Positions 33,366 through 41,370 of a stretch of 41,370 nucleotides of DNA are shown one piece after another. This stretch comes from Deinococcus sp. Its GTDB lineage: Bacteria; Deinococcota; Deinococci; Deinococcales; Deinococcaceae. The notes under the pieces are model-generated. The model was not told where the DNA came from and ran no database searches. It saw nothing but the letters and a program-made list of their open reading frames with translations. The stretch is from positions 1-41,370 of the forward strand of contig NZ_JAGLBG010000011.1 in assembly GCF_018260405.1 (NCBI RefSeq), given 5' to 3'. Each line of letters starts with the position of its first letter. Positions within the stretch are counted from its first letter, which is position 1. Both the position numbers and the translations under genes were made by a program.

Positions 33366-34256
33366 TCAGGGTAACCGGGCCACCAGCGCCGCAATCGCTT
33401 CTTCTTTACCTTTGGCCTCCACCTCAATCCAGGGTACGTCGGCGTAGGCGTTGGGTAGCTGCGTAATCAAGTGACTGTGCCGCCGGTCCTGTGGGCCGTC
33501 AATCCCGTTGCTGAGGTGGACGATTTGCCAGTCGGGGGGCCGCCAGGTCTGCCGCGCCCGCAGCACCCATTCGCGCAGGCTAGCGTCTTGTAAGTCGCCC
33601 AGCTTTTCCCGCACCACGTGGTGATGGGCGTCAAACACGAAAGGCGTTCCGGTGGCCTCGCAGACCGGCAGCAAATCCTGGGGGCCATACGACCGCTCGT
33701 CGTTTTCCAGCCCCAGGCGCAGGCGCACCGCGTCCGGCAGGTCGGGAATCAGCGCCTGTAACTCCGCTGCCCGGCCTCCCTTGCCGCCGTGCAGCAGCAA
33801 CAGATTCCAGGCCGAGCGCTCCAGCCCCAGCCCGTCCATCACGCGGGCGTGACTTTGCAGGGCGTGCAGGCTGTTTTGTCTGACCTCCGGGCGCTCGCTG
33901 TTCAGCACGATGAACTGTTCGGGGTGCATCAGTACGCGGATTCCGGCTTCACGGAATGCTTCACCTGCGGCCCGCAGTTCGGTACTGAGGCTTTGCAATA
34001 CCGTCTGCCCAACGTCATCTCCAATCAGATCCAGCATTGGAAACAGGCTGGAACTCATGCGGTACAGCCGGATATTCCGGGACGCGCAGTAGGAGGCTGC
34101 CGAGTGCAGGATGCGGATATTTTCGGCGTAGATGGTGCGGAGCTTGGTTTCGCGCTCACTAGGTGTCAGCGTCCGGTAGCGGCTGAGGGTCACCGTCCTG
34201 AAGCGTAACTCGGGGCCAACAGTCAGGCACACCAGGCCGTAAGCTGGGGTCAACAT
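33366..34256 (-). CDS. uvsE: UV damage endonuclease UvsE (UVDE)
   Basis: Nicks DNA 5' to UV photoproducts (alternative excision repair). 296 residues in a TIM barrel with metal-site residues in HPEQFIVLNS, GLENDERSYG, DAHHHVV, HLSNGIDGPQDRRHSHLI and IEVEAKGKE; the sequence strongly resembles D. radiodurans UvsE. The N-terminus reads MLTPAYGLVCLTVG, three residues longer than the D. radiodurans protein as I recall it, so TTG 34253 is an alternative. ATG 34256 directly abuts the crtI ATG on the other strand. No clear Shine-Dalgarno sequence. About 180 bases to the downstream hydratase fragment hold no gene. Confidence 0.95.
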   Translation of the reverse strand: MLTPAYGLVCLTVGPELRFRTVTLSRYRTLTPSERETKLRTIYAENIRILHSAASYCASRNIRLYRMSSSLFPMLDLIGDDVGQTVLQSLSTELRAAGEAFREAGIRVLMHPEQFIVLNSERPEVRQNSLHALQSHARVMDGLGLERSAWNLLLLHGGKGGRAAELQALIPDLPDAVRLRLGLENDERSYGPQDLLPVCEATGTPFVFDAHHHVVREKLGDLQDASLREWVLRARQTWRPPDWQIVHLSNGIDGPQDRRHSHLITQLPNAYADVPWIEVEAKGKEEAIAALVARLP

Positions 34257-34279
34257 ATGACCGACTTCAATACTGTCAA
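34252..34279 (-). promoter_or_regulatory. uvsE: Consensus -35 and possible -10 over the uvsE/crtI start codons
   Basis: On the minus strand TTGACA (34274-34279) is followed after 16 bases by TATGTT (34252-34257), which includes the uvsE ATG. If used, RNA would begin inside the annotated uvsE start, which conflicts with the ATG. It may be chance. Confidence 0.25.
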
Positions 34280-35912
34280 GAACGAGGTTCCGACTCGCCC
34301 CAAGCGGGCAGTTATCATCGGTGCGGGGTTCGGGGGCCTAAGTCTGGGCATTCGCTTCCAGAGTCTAGGCTTTGAAACGCTGATTGTGGAGCGGCTGGAC
34401 GGCCCCGGCGGGCGCGGGTATCAGTTGCGTACGCCCGACGGTTACGTGTTTGACATGGGGCCGACGGTGATTACCGCGCCGCACTTTATAGAGGAACTGT
34501 TCGCGCTGGAACGTGGAAAACCCAACTTGGACGCCCCCGATTTCCCCGCCGAAGTCCTGAACGCCCCCCGCGTCACGTCCGCCGAGTCGGGTGGGCCGCG
34601 CACCCGCGAGTACGTAAAGCTGGTGCCGATTTTGCCGTTCTACCGCATTGTGTTTGATGACGGCACCTACTTTGACTACGACGGTGACCCTGAAGGAACT
34701 CGCCGCCAGATTGCCGAACTCGCGCCCGGAGACCTGGCGGGCTACGAACGCTTTCAGGCCGACGCCGGGGCCATTTTTGAGCGCGGTTTTCTGGAACTGG
34801 GCTACACCCATTTCGGCGACATCCCGACTATGCTGCGGGCCGTACCTGACCTGCTGCGGCTGGACGCGGTGCGGACGCTGTTTTCGTTTACCTCCAAATA
34901 CTTTCAGTCCAACAAGATGCGGCAGGTCTTCTCGTTCGAGACGCTGCTGATTGGCGGCAACCCGCTGAGCGTGCCCGCCATCTACGCCATGATTCACCTT
35001 GTGGAAAAGACCTGGGGCGTCCACTATGCCATGGGCGGCACCGGGGCGCTGGTGCGCGGGCTGGTGCAGAAGTTTGAGGAACTGGGCGGCCAGATTCGCT
35101 ACGGCGCGGGCGTAGAGGAAATTATTGTCACCGACGACTGGGGCCAGCCTGTCACCAACTTGCTGGGCAAAAAAGTGGCGCGGGGTGTGGTGCTGGAAGG
35201 AGGAGAGCGGCTGGCGGCTGACCTGGTAGTCAGCAACGGCGACTGGGCCAACACCTACCTCAAGCGGGTGCCGAGCGCGGCGCGGCTGGTCAACTCGGAT
35301 GTCCGCGTGAAGGCCGCCCGCCAGAGCATGAGTCTACTGGTGATTTATTTCGGCTTCCGCGACGATGGCCAGCCGCTTAACCTCAAGCACCACAACATCC
35401 TGCTGGGGCCGCGCTACGAGGCGCTGTTGACCGAAATCTTCGGGCAGAAGGTGCTGGGCCAGGACTTTAGCCAGTACCTGCACGTGCCCACCCTGACCGA
35501 CCCGGCGCTGGCCCCGCCCGGACATCACGCGGCGTACACCCTAATTCCGGTGCCCCACAACGGAAGCGGCCTGGACTGGGCGGTGGAGGGGCCAAAGCTG
35601 GTTGAGCGCGTCTATGACTACCTAGAAGAGCGCCGGATTATCCCTGACCTGCGTGCCCGGCTGACCCACTCCGAGTACATTACGCCCGACTACTTTGCCG
35701 GAACGCTTGACAGCTATCTGGGCAACGCCTTCGGGCCGGAGCCGCTGCTGGTGCAAAGCGCCTTTTTCAGGCCGCACAACCGTAGCGAGGACGTGAAAAA
35801 CCTCTATCTGGTCGGCGCGGGGGCGCAACCCGGCGGCGGCACCCCCAGCGTGATGATGTCGGCCAAGATGACGGCTCGGCTGGTGGCGCAGGACTTTGGG
35901 CTTATCAGTTAA
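34257..35912 (+). CDS. crtI: Phytoene desaturase CrtI
   Basis: FAD-dependent desaturation of phytoene to lycopene, an early step toward the red deinoxanthin-type carotenoids; membrane-associated. 551 residues. FAD site IIGAGFGGLSLGIRFQS near residue 20, TPDGYVFDMGPTVITAP, MGGTGALVRGLVQKF, and the C-terminal flavin motif YLVGAGAQPGGGTPSV. The sequence follows D. radiodurans CrtI in pattern and length. Phytoene synthase (crtB), next to crtI in D. radiodurans, is not adjacent here: a helical-bundle gene follows. Start ATG 34257 abuts uvsE; GGGGT six bases upstream is a weak ribosome-binding site. Confidence 0.92.
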   Translation: MTDFNTVKNEVPTRPKRAVIIGAGFGGLSLGIRFQSLGFETLIVERLDGPGGRGYQLRTPDGYVFDMGPTVITAPHFIEELFALERGKPNLDAPDFPAEVLNAPRVTSAESGGPRTREYVKLVPILPFYRIVFDDGTYFDYDGDPEGTRRQIAELAPGDLAGYERFQADAGAIFERGFLELGYTHFGDIPTMLRAVPDLLRLDAVRTLFSFTSKYFQSNKMRQVFSFETLLIGGNPLSVPAIYAMIHLVEKTWGVHYAMGGTGALVRGLVQKFEELGGQIRYGAGVEEIIVTDDWGQPVTNLLGKKVARGVVLEGGERLAADLVVSNGDWANTYLKRVPSAARLVNSDVRVKAARQSMSLLVIYFGFRDDGQPLNLKHHNILLGPRYEALLTEIFGQKVLGQDFSQYLHVPTLTDPALAPPGHHAAYTLIPVPHNGSGLDWAVEGPKLVERVYDYLEERRIIPDLRARLTHSEYITPDYFAGTLDSYLGNAFGPEPLLVQSAFFRPHNRSEDVKNLYLVGAGAQPGGGTPSVMMSAKMTARLVAQDFGLIS

Positions 35913-36057
35913 ATTTCCGTCATTTGCGAAATTATTAAAGCGAGTTCATTAATCCACATAATATGAGCAGCTTAATCAGTTTAGAGTAAGGTCATTCGCC
36001 GCGTCGAGACAGCCAAGCCCCAAAAAGGGCAGGCTGGCGCGGGCGAAGGGAGACGAC

Positions 36058-36513
36058 ATGGATACCAAAGCTGTAACCGACAAACTACAGTACCTGCTGG
36101 GCACCCTGCGCGACGGCCAGAACGGCTTTAAGGACGCCGCCGACCACGCCACCGCCGCCGACCTCAAGACCCTGTTCACCGAACGCAGTGCCCAGCGCGC
36201 CGCCCTGGCTGCCGACATCGAGCAGAAGCTGATTGCTATGGGTGAGCAGCCCCGTGGCGGCAGTGTGGGCGCCGCCCTGCACCGCACCTGGCTGAACGTG
36301 CGCGACACCCTGACCGGCAGCGACGATTACGCCGTGGTTGCCGAGTGTGAGCGCGGCGAAGATGTCGCCGTCAGCAACTACCAGGACGTGCTGAACGAAA
36401 CCGAACTGCCCGCCGACATCCGCGCTTATGTGGAAGCCCAGTACACGCAGGTCAAAGCCAGCCACGACCAGATTCGTGACCTGAAGCACAAGATGGAAGC
36501 CGCCAAGCAGTAA
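36058..36513 (+). CDS. PA2169/DUF2383-type four-helix-bundle protein
   Basis: A 151-residue all-helical, highly charged protein with no signal peptide. It fits the ferritin-like PA2169/DUF2383 family: KLQYLLGTLRDGQNGFKDAADHA (first helix), ERSAQRAALAADIEQKL, TWLNVRDTLTG, and ECERGEDVAVSNYQDVL, which carries the Glu residues seen in the bundle core. Function in the family is unclear; stress or envelope roles have been suggested. GGGAG six bases before ATG. Monocistronic: a strong terminator follows, and the AT-rich 145-base gap after crtI has room for its own promoter. Confidence 0.82.
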   Translation: MDTKAVTDKLQYLLGTLRDGQNGFKDAADHATAADLKTLFTERSAQRAALAADIEQKLIAMGEQPRGGSVGAALHRTWLNVRDTLTGSDDYAVVAECERGEDVAVSNYQDVLNETELPADIRAYVEAQYTQVKASHDQIRDLKHKMEAAKQ

Positions 36514-36531
36514 GGCAAATGCAAGCTGCGG

Positions 36532-36557
36532 CCCCCGGTGACATGCCGGGGGTTTTT
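36532..36557 (+). terminator. Rho-independent terminator of the helix-bundle gene
   Basis: CCCCCGG (36532-36538) pairs with CCGGGGG (36546-36552) around TGACATG, followed by TTTTT. Confidence 0.92.
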
Positions 36558-36560
36558 GCG

Positions 36561-36692
36561 ACCATACGGACTCTGCTCCCTTCTGCCCGCTGTGGGGAGC
36601 GATCAGGCCCCATCCTGGGTGCCGTTCTGACCAAGACAACGGGCAGGTTTGCTCAAGCGAGTCCGTTTTGGTCAAGAAAGTAGTGCCTCTAC
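36561..36692 (+). repeat. Dispersed small repeat, family 2, copy A
   Basis: Aligns over about 125 bases with 37831-37953 in the same orientation. Shared blocks: ATACGGACTC, GTGGGGA, GCGA(T/C)CAGGCCCCATC and AAGCGAGTC. The start resembles the beginning of family 1. It follows the terminator and lies after the SDR stop codon. Confidence 0.7.
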
Positions 36693-36775
36693 CGCCACAG
36701 CGCGAAACCCGCAGTTTCCTGCTCGCCTCCGCCCGCATTGAATCTGCCATAACCAGAGTTAATCGGCGGTTGGTA

Positions 36776-37768
36776 TTAACTCTGGTTCAAATCCCGCTCT
36801 GCCCCGCGTTTGAGGGGGTTTTCCAGGGTCAATTTGGTTTCCACTTCCTTGCCGAATTTGGAGGCGGTGTGGCCCGTCGGCCCCGGCATAAAGCGGTTGC
36901 TCAGCGCCATCACATCGGCCACCAGCTGCGGCGCGAGGGCCTGCGCGTACTTCAGGAGGTGAGCCGGAAGACCAATCATCGCCTCTGCGTCGCCCCGCAC
37001 CAGCGCCTGAATGATGAGGCGGGCGGCGTCGGCGGCGTCTAGGGTGAGTAGCGGGACATTGTCCAGCGTGGCGAACATGGCGTATTCCTTCTCATAGTCG
37101 CCCTTGACCTCGGCCTGCTTGGCGCTGCCAGTACGCATCAGCCCAGGCAGGGCCACGGTCACACCAATGCCGTCGCGGGCCAGTTCACTTCTGAGAGCCT
37201 GGCCCAGCCCCGCCGAGGCGAACTTGCTCATGGAGTACGGCCCCAGGTGCGGCACGGCCACCTTACCACCCACCGAGGAGATAATCAGCACCCGGCCCTG
37301 GTTCTGCTGCAACTGCTCTAGCGCGGCCAGAGTGAGCCTCAGCGCGGCGAAGGCATTGACTTCCATGATGCGGCGAAAGTCGTCCTCGGTCATATCGCGC
37401 AGCGGCCCCGTCTGAATGATTCCAGCATTGTTGACCACAATGTCCAGCCGCCCAAAGTGGGCCACGGTTTCATCGACCGCCCGCTGAAGATCGTCTGCCG
37501 CTGTCACGTCGCCAGTGATGGCGTGCGCCTGACCGCCCCGCCCCATGATGTCCTGCACGGCGCGGGTCAGTTCGCCGGTGTCGCGGGCCAGCAGGCTGAC
37601 TTTCGCGCCGCGTGCCACCAGTTCGCGGGCCAGCGCCAGCCCCAGGCCCCGTGAACCGCCTGAGATGAGAGCCACCTTGCCGCTGAGATCGTAGGCCGGA
37701 GAAAGCTGATGCCGGGCTGCCAGGGCCGCGACACCGGCAGCCAGAATGAACCTTTTGGGAATACGCAT
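36776..37768 (-). CDS. Short-chain dehydrogenase/reductase (SDR)
   Basis: NAD(P)-dependent oxidoreductase, 330 residues, longer than the usual 250. Nucleotide site SGGSRGLGLALA, LARD for cofactor choice (basic residue suggests NADP), NNAG, catalytic Ser in IISSVGG and YSMSK. A hydrophobic N-terminus (RFILAAGVAALAA) may be a membrane anchor or a weak signal, and the C-terminal ~75 residues exceed the SDR core. Substrate unknown. It is monocistronic with a leaderless-type -10 (TAGCCT) before ATG 37768 and is flanked by two direct repeats. Confidence 0.9.
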   Translation of the reverse strand: MRIPKRFILAAGVAALAARHQLSPAYDLSGKVALISGGSRGLGLALARELVARGAKVSLLARDTGELTRAVQDIMGRGGQAHAITGDVTAADDLQRAVDETVAHFGRLDIVVNNAGIIQTGPLRDMTEDDFRRIMEVNAFAALRLTLAALEQLQQNQGRVLIISSVGGKVAVPHLGPYSMSKFASAGLGQALRSELARDGIGVTVALPGLMRTGSAKQAEVKGDYEKEYAMFATLDNVPLLTLDAADAARLIIQALVRGDAEAMIGLPAHLLKYAQALAPQLVADVMALSNRFMPGPTGHTASKFGKEVETKLTLENPLKRGAERDLNQS

Positions 37769-37774
37769 GGGGCA

Positions 37775-37780
37775 AGGCTA
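37775..37780 (-). promoter_or_regulatory. Leaderless -10 box for the SDR gene
   Basis: TAGCCT on the minus strand ends six bases before ATG 37768. No Shine-Dalgarno sequence is present and no -35 is evident. Confidence 0.4.
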
Positions 37781-37830
37781 ACCCGCCGCCAACTCTCCCG
37801 GATGGGCTGCGAGTGAACCAGAGCTTCACC

Positions 37831-37953
37831 GTAATACGGACTCCGCTCAATCCCGCCCGCAGTGGGGAAGCGACCAGGCCCCATCTTAAAGCCCGTATGA
37901 CGACGCAGGAGCCGCTAAGCGAGTCGCCCAAGCTGTTTGCGTGGCACCTCTGA
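37831..37953 (+). repeat. Dispersed small repeat, family 2, copy B
   Basis: Begins GTAATACGGACTCCG and aligns with the copy at 36561-36692. It sits between the aldehyde dehydrogenase stop and the SDR promoter. Confidence 0.7.
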
Positions 37954-37976
37954 ACCTGGCGGTGTACCCGGCGGAA

Positions 37977-39446
37977 TCAGAACATCTGCATCGGCGTGTC
38001 GTTCAGGTCAACAATCACGCTCTTGGTTTCCAGGTACGGCTCCAAGGCCTGCGGCCCCAGTTCGCGTCCCAGGCCACTCTGTTTGAAGCCGCCGAAGGGC
38101 AACGTGGGCGAGAGAATCTGATAGGTGTTGACCCATACCGTTCCGGCTTGTAGGTCACGGGCAAAGCGCAACGCCCGTTTGATGTCGCGCGTCCAGACTG
38201 CCCCGGCCAGCCCGTATAGCGTGCGATTGGCGATGCTCAAAGCTTCTTCCTCGGTGTCGAAGGGAATGACCGCTAGTACAGGGCCGAAGATTTCCTCGGC
38301 GGCGATGGGCATTTCTGCCGTCACGCCGGTAAATACCGTGGGCGGCACAAAAAAACCGTCGCCCTCCACGTTGCCGCCACCTGTAAGTAATGTCGCGCCG
38401 GACTGTTTGCCCTGCGCGATGTAGCCGCGCACCCGTTCCCACTGCTCGCGGCTAACCACCGGGCCGATGTCGGAGGTAAAGTCACCCGCGTCGCCCACCG
38501 TCATTTCCTCCACGCGCTCCTTGAGGCGAGCGGTGAAGGCTTCATAAATTCCGCGCTGTACCAGCACCCGCGACCCTGCCTGACACACCTGCCCGCTGTT
38601 CAGGAAAATCCCAAACAGTGCCCCCGACACGGCTTCTTCCACGTCGGTATCGTCAAAGAAGATATTGGCGCTCTTGCCGCCCAGTTCCAACGTGACTCGT
38701 TTAAGGTGATCAGCTGCCGAGCGCATGATGTGCTTGCCGGTCTCGGTGCTGCCAGTGAAGGCGATTTTGGGCACGCCGGGGTGCGCGACCAGCGCCTTGC
38801 CCGCCTCGTCGCTGCCAGGAATGACGCTCAGGACGCCTTCGGGTATGCCCGCCTCGTGCAGCACCTCGGCCAGCAGCAGAGCGGTGAAGGGGCTTTGCGG
38901 CGCAGGTTTGAGTACACACGGGCAACCTGCCGCCAGAGCCGCGCCCACCTTCCAGACCGGCATCAGCAGCGGAAAATTCCAGGGGGTAATCAAGCCCGCC
39001 ACGCCGACAGGCTGCTTGAGCGTCATGGCAAGATAATCACCCTGCGGCCCAGCTAGGCTAAACGGCGCGGTGACGCCCTTGGGCTGCGCAATCAGCGACC
39101 CGAAGAAATCCAGCGCGTTGGCGGCCATCGGGATTTCCATCCAGCCTGCAAAATTGAGGGTCATGCCCATCTCGGCGCTCATCACGGCGCTGAAATCGGC
39201 CTCTCGTTCGCGTATTAACTGCGCGGCGCGGCCCAGGATACGGGTGCGTTCCAGCGGGTCAATCCTTGTCCAGGCGCGGCTCTCATGGGCCGCCTGCGCC
39301 AGTTCAACCGCCGCGTCTATATCGGCAGCAGAACCTTCAACGCTGTGGCCGAGAAGCTGCGCGGTGGACGGGTTGATAACCTCCAGCGTCGTGCCGCGTT
39401 TCTGAAATTTGCCGTCCAGAAAGATGACGCCCTCGTGCAACTTCAT
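37977..39446 (-). CDS. NAD(P)-dependent aldehyde dehydrogenase
   Basis: Oxidises an aldehyde to the acid. 489 residues, normal for the family. Seen: GLITPWNFPLLMPVWKVG (cofactor site), catalytic Glu in LELGGKSANIFF, catalytic Cys in NSGQVCQAGSR, and EEIFGPVLAV. The N-terminus lacks a signal peptide. ATG 39446 overlaps the alcohol dehydrogenase stop (ATGA), so the two enzymes would oxidise an alcohol to an acid in sequence. Substrate is not readable; a longer or hydrophobic chain is inferred from the SCP2 gene at the operon head. Confidence 0.94.
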   Translation of the reverse strand: MKLHEGVIFLDGKFQKRGTTLEVINPSTAQLLGHSVEGSAADIDAAVELAQAAHESRAWTRIDPLERTRILGRAAQLIREREADFSAVMSAEMGMTLNFAGWMEIPMAANALDFFGSLIAQPKGVTAPFSLAGPQGDYLAMTLKQPVGVAGLITPWNFPLLMPVWKVGAALAAGCPCVLKPAPQSPFTALLLAEVLHEAGIPEGVLSVIPGSDEAGKALVAHPGVPKIAFTGSTETGKHIMRSAADHLKRVTLELGGKSANIFFDDTDVEEAVSGALFGIFLNSGQVCQAGSRVLVQRGIYEAFTARLKERVEEMTVGDAGDFTSDIGPVVSREQWERVRGYIAQGKQSGATLLTGGGNVEGDGFFVPPTVFTGVTAEMPIAAEEIFGPVLAVIPFDTEEEALSIANRTLYGLAGAVWTRDIKRALRFARDLQAGTVWVNTYQILSPTLPFGGFKQSGLGRELGPQALEPYLETKSVIVDLNDTPMQMF

Positions 39447-40591
39447 GGTTGTTCCCCCATCAGAATCACGCCGCGCCGCAGTTCGCCGCGTTCCAGCGCC
39501 TCAAGTGCCTGCGGTAACTCGTCCAGCTTGTAGCGGTGGCTGATGAGTTCGTCCAGTTTGAGGCCGCCAGCGCGGTATTTTTCCAGAATCAGCGGCAAGT
39601 CGCGGCCTGCCACCGCCTGCCCGTACCAGCTGCCGGTAATCAGTTTGGACTCGGCGGGAAGGCTAAAGGCCCCCAGTTCCACCATCTGCTCGGGACTGGC
39701 GACGCCCACCACCACGACTTTTCCGGCCTTGCGGGTCAGTCCGTAGGCCAGCGAAATGGTCTCGGGGTGCCCCACCACTTCAAAGGTGTCGTCCGCGCCC
39801 AGACCGTCAGTCATGTCCAGTATGGCAGAAATCGGGTCACCGACCGTGGAGGTATCAATCACATCGGTGGCCCCGAAAGCGCGGGCATCTTCCAGCTTGC
39901 GGGCGTCGCGGTCAAGGGCAATGACCCGGGTCGCGCCGTCTAGCTTGGCGGCCTGAATCACGTTGAGACCTACGCCGCCGCAGCCAATAACCGCCACGCG
40001 CCGCCCAGCTACCCCGCCCGCCGTATTCATCACCGCGCCGTAGCCGGTCATGACCGCGCAACCGGCAATGGCGGCGACTTCAAAGGGCACACCCTCTGCA
40101 AAAGGCACTAGTGCCGTCTCGGGCACCACCGTATGCTCGGCCAGGCAGGAAGTCTGGCTGAACATGTAGATGTCCTCCGCTACGCCGCTTGCATCCAATT
40201 GCGAGAACGGTGTGGTGCCGTCGGGAAGGGTGCCCATCGTCATCAGCGCGAACGCCTCGTCGCACATGTCAGGGCGGCCATCCTTGCAGAAAAAACATTC
40301 GCCGCAGGACGGCACCCAGTTGAAAATCACGCGGTCACCAGGCTTCACGCGGGTGACGGCCTCACCGACTGCCTCCACGATGCCCGCCCCCTCGTGGCCC
40401 AGCACCAGCGGCGCAAGTTGAGGAATGGTGCCGTTGACTACGCTGAGATCAGAGTGGCACAGACCCGCCGCCACGACGCGCACGCGGGCCTGTCCGGGGC
40501 CGGGCGCGGCGAGTTGCACGCTCTGAATCTGCACGGGCTGGCCCACCTCGGCGAGCACCGCTGCCCGGACGGTCATGCCGCCATCGCTCAT
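39443..40591 (-). CDS. Zinc-dependent alcohol dehydrogenase (MDR, class III-like)
   Basis: NAD(P)-dependent, 382 residues. Catalytic zinc ligands GLCHSDLS and LGHEGAGIV, structural zinc cysteines in SCGECFFCKDGRPDMC, the Rossmann motif VIGCGGVGLNVIQ and acidic D after it in ALDRDARK, favouring NAD. The layout resembles the class III/mycothiol-type branch but no specific cofactor can be assigned. ATG 40591 overlaps the SCP2 stop and its own stop overlaps the aldehyde dehydrogenase start, so the three genes are tightly coupled. Confidence 0.93.
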   Translation of the reverse strand: MSDGGMTVRAAVLAEVGQPVQIQSVQLAAPGPGQARVRVVAAGLCHSDLSVVNGTIPQLAPLVLGHEGAGIVEAVGEAVTRVKPGDRVIFNWVPSCGECFFCKDGRPDMCDEAFALMTMGTLPDGTTPFSQLDASGVAEDIYMFSQTSCLAEHTVVPETALVPFAEGVPFEVAAIAGCAVMTGYGAVMNTAGGVAGRRVAVIGCGGVGLNVIQAAKLDGATRVIALDRDARKLEDARAFGATDVIDTSTVGDPISAILDMTDGLGADDTFEVVGHPETISLAYGLTRKAGKVVVVGVASPEQMVELGAFSLPAESKLITGSWYGQAVAGRDLPLILEKYRAGGLKLDELISHRYKLDELPQALEALERGELRRGVILMGEQP

Positions 40592-41007
40592 GGCAGCTCT
40601 CCGGCGCGGCCCCGCTCGGTCATCACTTGGCGGTAGGATTCGTACAGCGGGGGCATCAGCGGCAGCAGTTTCAGGGCTTTGGCGATACTGCCCGCCGCCC
40701 TGATTTGCCCGCGTGCCAGAGCCTGCGGCACGTTTAGGTTGCCTGCCCAGAAGCGGTGGCCTACGTCGGCGTTAAGGCTGAAAGTCACGTCCGGCGTGGG
40801 CGCTTCGTCACCGAAATAAAAGCCGATGGCCTGGCCCACGGGCGGGTTCTTTCCGTCCATGACCAGCCGCACCGAGGGGCCTTCATAAACGAACGCCACG
40901 GTCAGTCCCGCCTTGGCCAGACCCCGCGCCGTGTCGGTGTCCTGACCGCGCTCCAACACGGCCTGGAGGACGTCTTGCATTTCCTGCGCACTTGCGAATG
41001 TAGGCAT
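40588..41007 (-). CDS. SCP2 sterol-binding-domain protein
   Basis: Small lipid-carrier domain, 139 residues from ATG 41007 (frame open to 41124). Features: VRLVMDGKNPPVG, FTLNADVGHRFW-like segment read as FSLNADVGHRFWAGNL, and RGQIRAAGSIAKALKLLPLM, typical of the SCP2 C-terminal helix. It probably presents a hydrophobic substrate to the dehydrogenases encoded next. TAACCT lies five bases before ATG, close to a leaderless spacing. First gene of the SCP2-ADH-ALDH operon. Confidence 0.85.
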   Translation of the reverse strand: MPTFASAQEMQDVLQAVLERGQDTDTARGLAKAGLTVAFVYEGPSVRLVMDGKNPPVGQAIGFYFGDEAPTPDVTFSLNADVGHRFWAGNLNVPQALARGQIRAAGSIAKALKLLPLMPPLYESYRQVMTERGRAGELP

Positions 41008-41370
41008 AGGACAGGTTAAGGCCAGCGGAGGGCGGGAAAGAAGGCAACTGGTTGACAAAAAATGTTGAGTGTGTTTTGGTGGGAAACTCACCAACTGGCA
41101 CCTTCGCATCTGAACCCGAATCAAATTGCTTCTGATGCAGCACCGGAAAAGCCCGTTTCTGTCGCTCGGTCATATTCAATTCTGAGCCATGTATTCTGTT
41201 TATAACATAAATCGCTCTACTCATTCTTCGGTCTTGCGACTTTGCGGTTGCCCTGCTGGCATATTGCGTTCAAACCCTTCGTCGGTAAATGTACTAGAGG
41301 CTGTCAGGCTAAAGAGCCAAGAATTGGCTTTAATTTGTTTAGGAGCGTAACGGATACAACGAGCCAGTGG
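41008..41370. other. AT-rich gap upstream of the SCP2 operon
   Basis: 363 bases without a gene. TTGGTG (41076-41081) and CACCAA (41089-41094) make an operator-like palindrome about 70 bases before the SCP2 start. AGCCAA-GAA-TTGGCT (41315-41329) near the edge is a short hairpin followed by T-rich sequence and could end a gene outside the window. Confidence 0.35.

Noticed and set aside
34254..34259. CATATG at the uvsE/crtI junction as a cloning scar
   Set aside because: It is fully explained by two abutting start codons and the flanks are continuous natural coding sequence.

Overview
The window is about 41 kb of GC-rich bacterial chromosome, almost certainly from a Deinococcus. The strongest pointers are a UV damage endonuclease (uvsE) and a bacterial phytoene desaturase (crtI) that read like their Deinococcus radiodurans counterparts. 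Several genes also have a TANNNT-type -10 box ending about 6 nt before the start codon and no Shine-Dalgarno sequence, the leaderless arrangement known to be common in Deinococcus. Small dispersed intergenic repeats are present too.

Layout. 1-7200: purine/glyoxylate block: malate synthase (cut by the window edge, minus strand), then OHCU decarboxylase, urate oxidase and HIU hydrolase (urate to allantoin), two overlapping alpha/beta hydrolases, a class V alanine/ureidoglycine-glyoxylate aminotransferase and a flavin reductase. 7294-8676: a subtilase lipoprotein. 8879-15486: a minus-strand efflux operon, marR - tolC-like 1 - tolC-like 2 - emrB (DHA2 MFS) - adaptor, in which the adaptor is two membrane fusion proteins in one chain. 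15934-20711: branched-chain amino-acid ABC transporter (binding protein, LivH, LivM and one LivG-LivF fusion ATPase). 20725-22124: a FetAB-like pair whose ATPase stops before the H-loop. 22095-23901: a small unknown gene and a TrkH/KtrB K+ channel subunit split by an in-frame TGA. 24154-25653: rimO. 25930-29961: FMN riboswitch and ribD-ribE-ribBA-ribH, with a MITE-like element between ribBA and ribH. 30035-34256: S41-like lipoprotein, metallo-beta-lactamase-fold hydrolase, a decayed enoyl-CoA hydratase fragment and uvsE. 34257-36513: crtI and a four-helix-bundle protein. 36776-41007: an SDR flanked by two direct repeats, then the operon SCP2 - alcohol dehydrogenase - aldehyde dehydrogenase (minus strand).

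How parts fit together. Urate degradation ends in glyoxylate, which the aminotransferase and malate synthase can both consume. The MarR operon encodes a complete tripartite pump with its own regulator. The riboflavin genes are controlled by FMN at the leader. SCP2/ADH/ALDH look like a lipid or long-chain alcohol oxidation module.

The features most worth a second look are the double adaptor with two outer-membrane factors, the ~140-bp MITE-like family (one copy inside the rib operon), a second repeat family whose copy forms the N-terminus of the LivJ-like precursor, the stop codon in trkH, the H-loop-less FetA, and the abutting uvsE/crtI start codons. No tRNA, rRNA, CRISPR array or intact transposase gene was seen. 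All family assignments are by reading the translated sequence; no database search was run.
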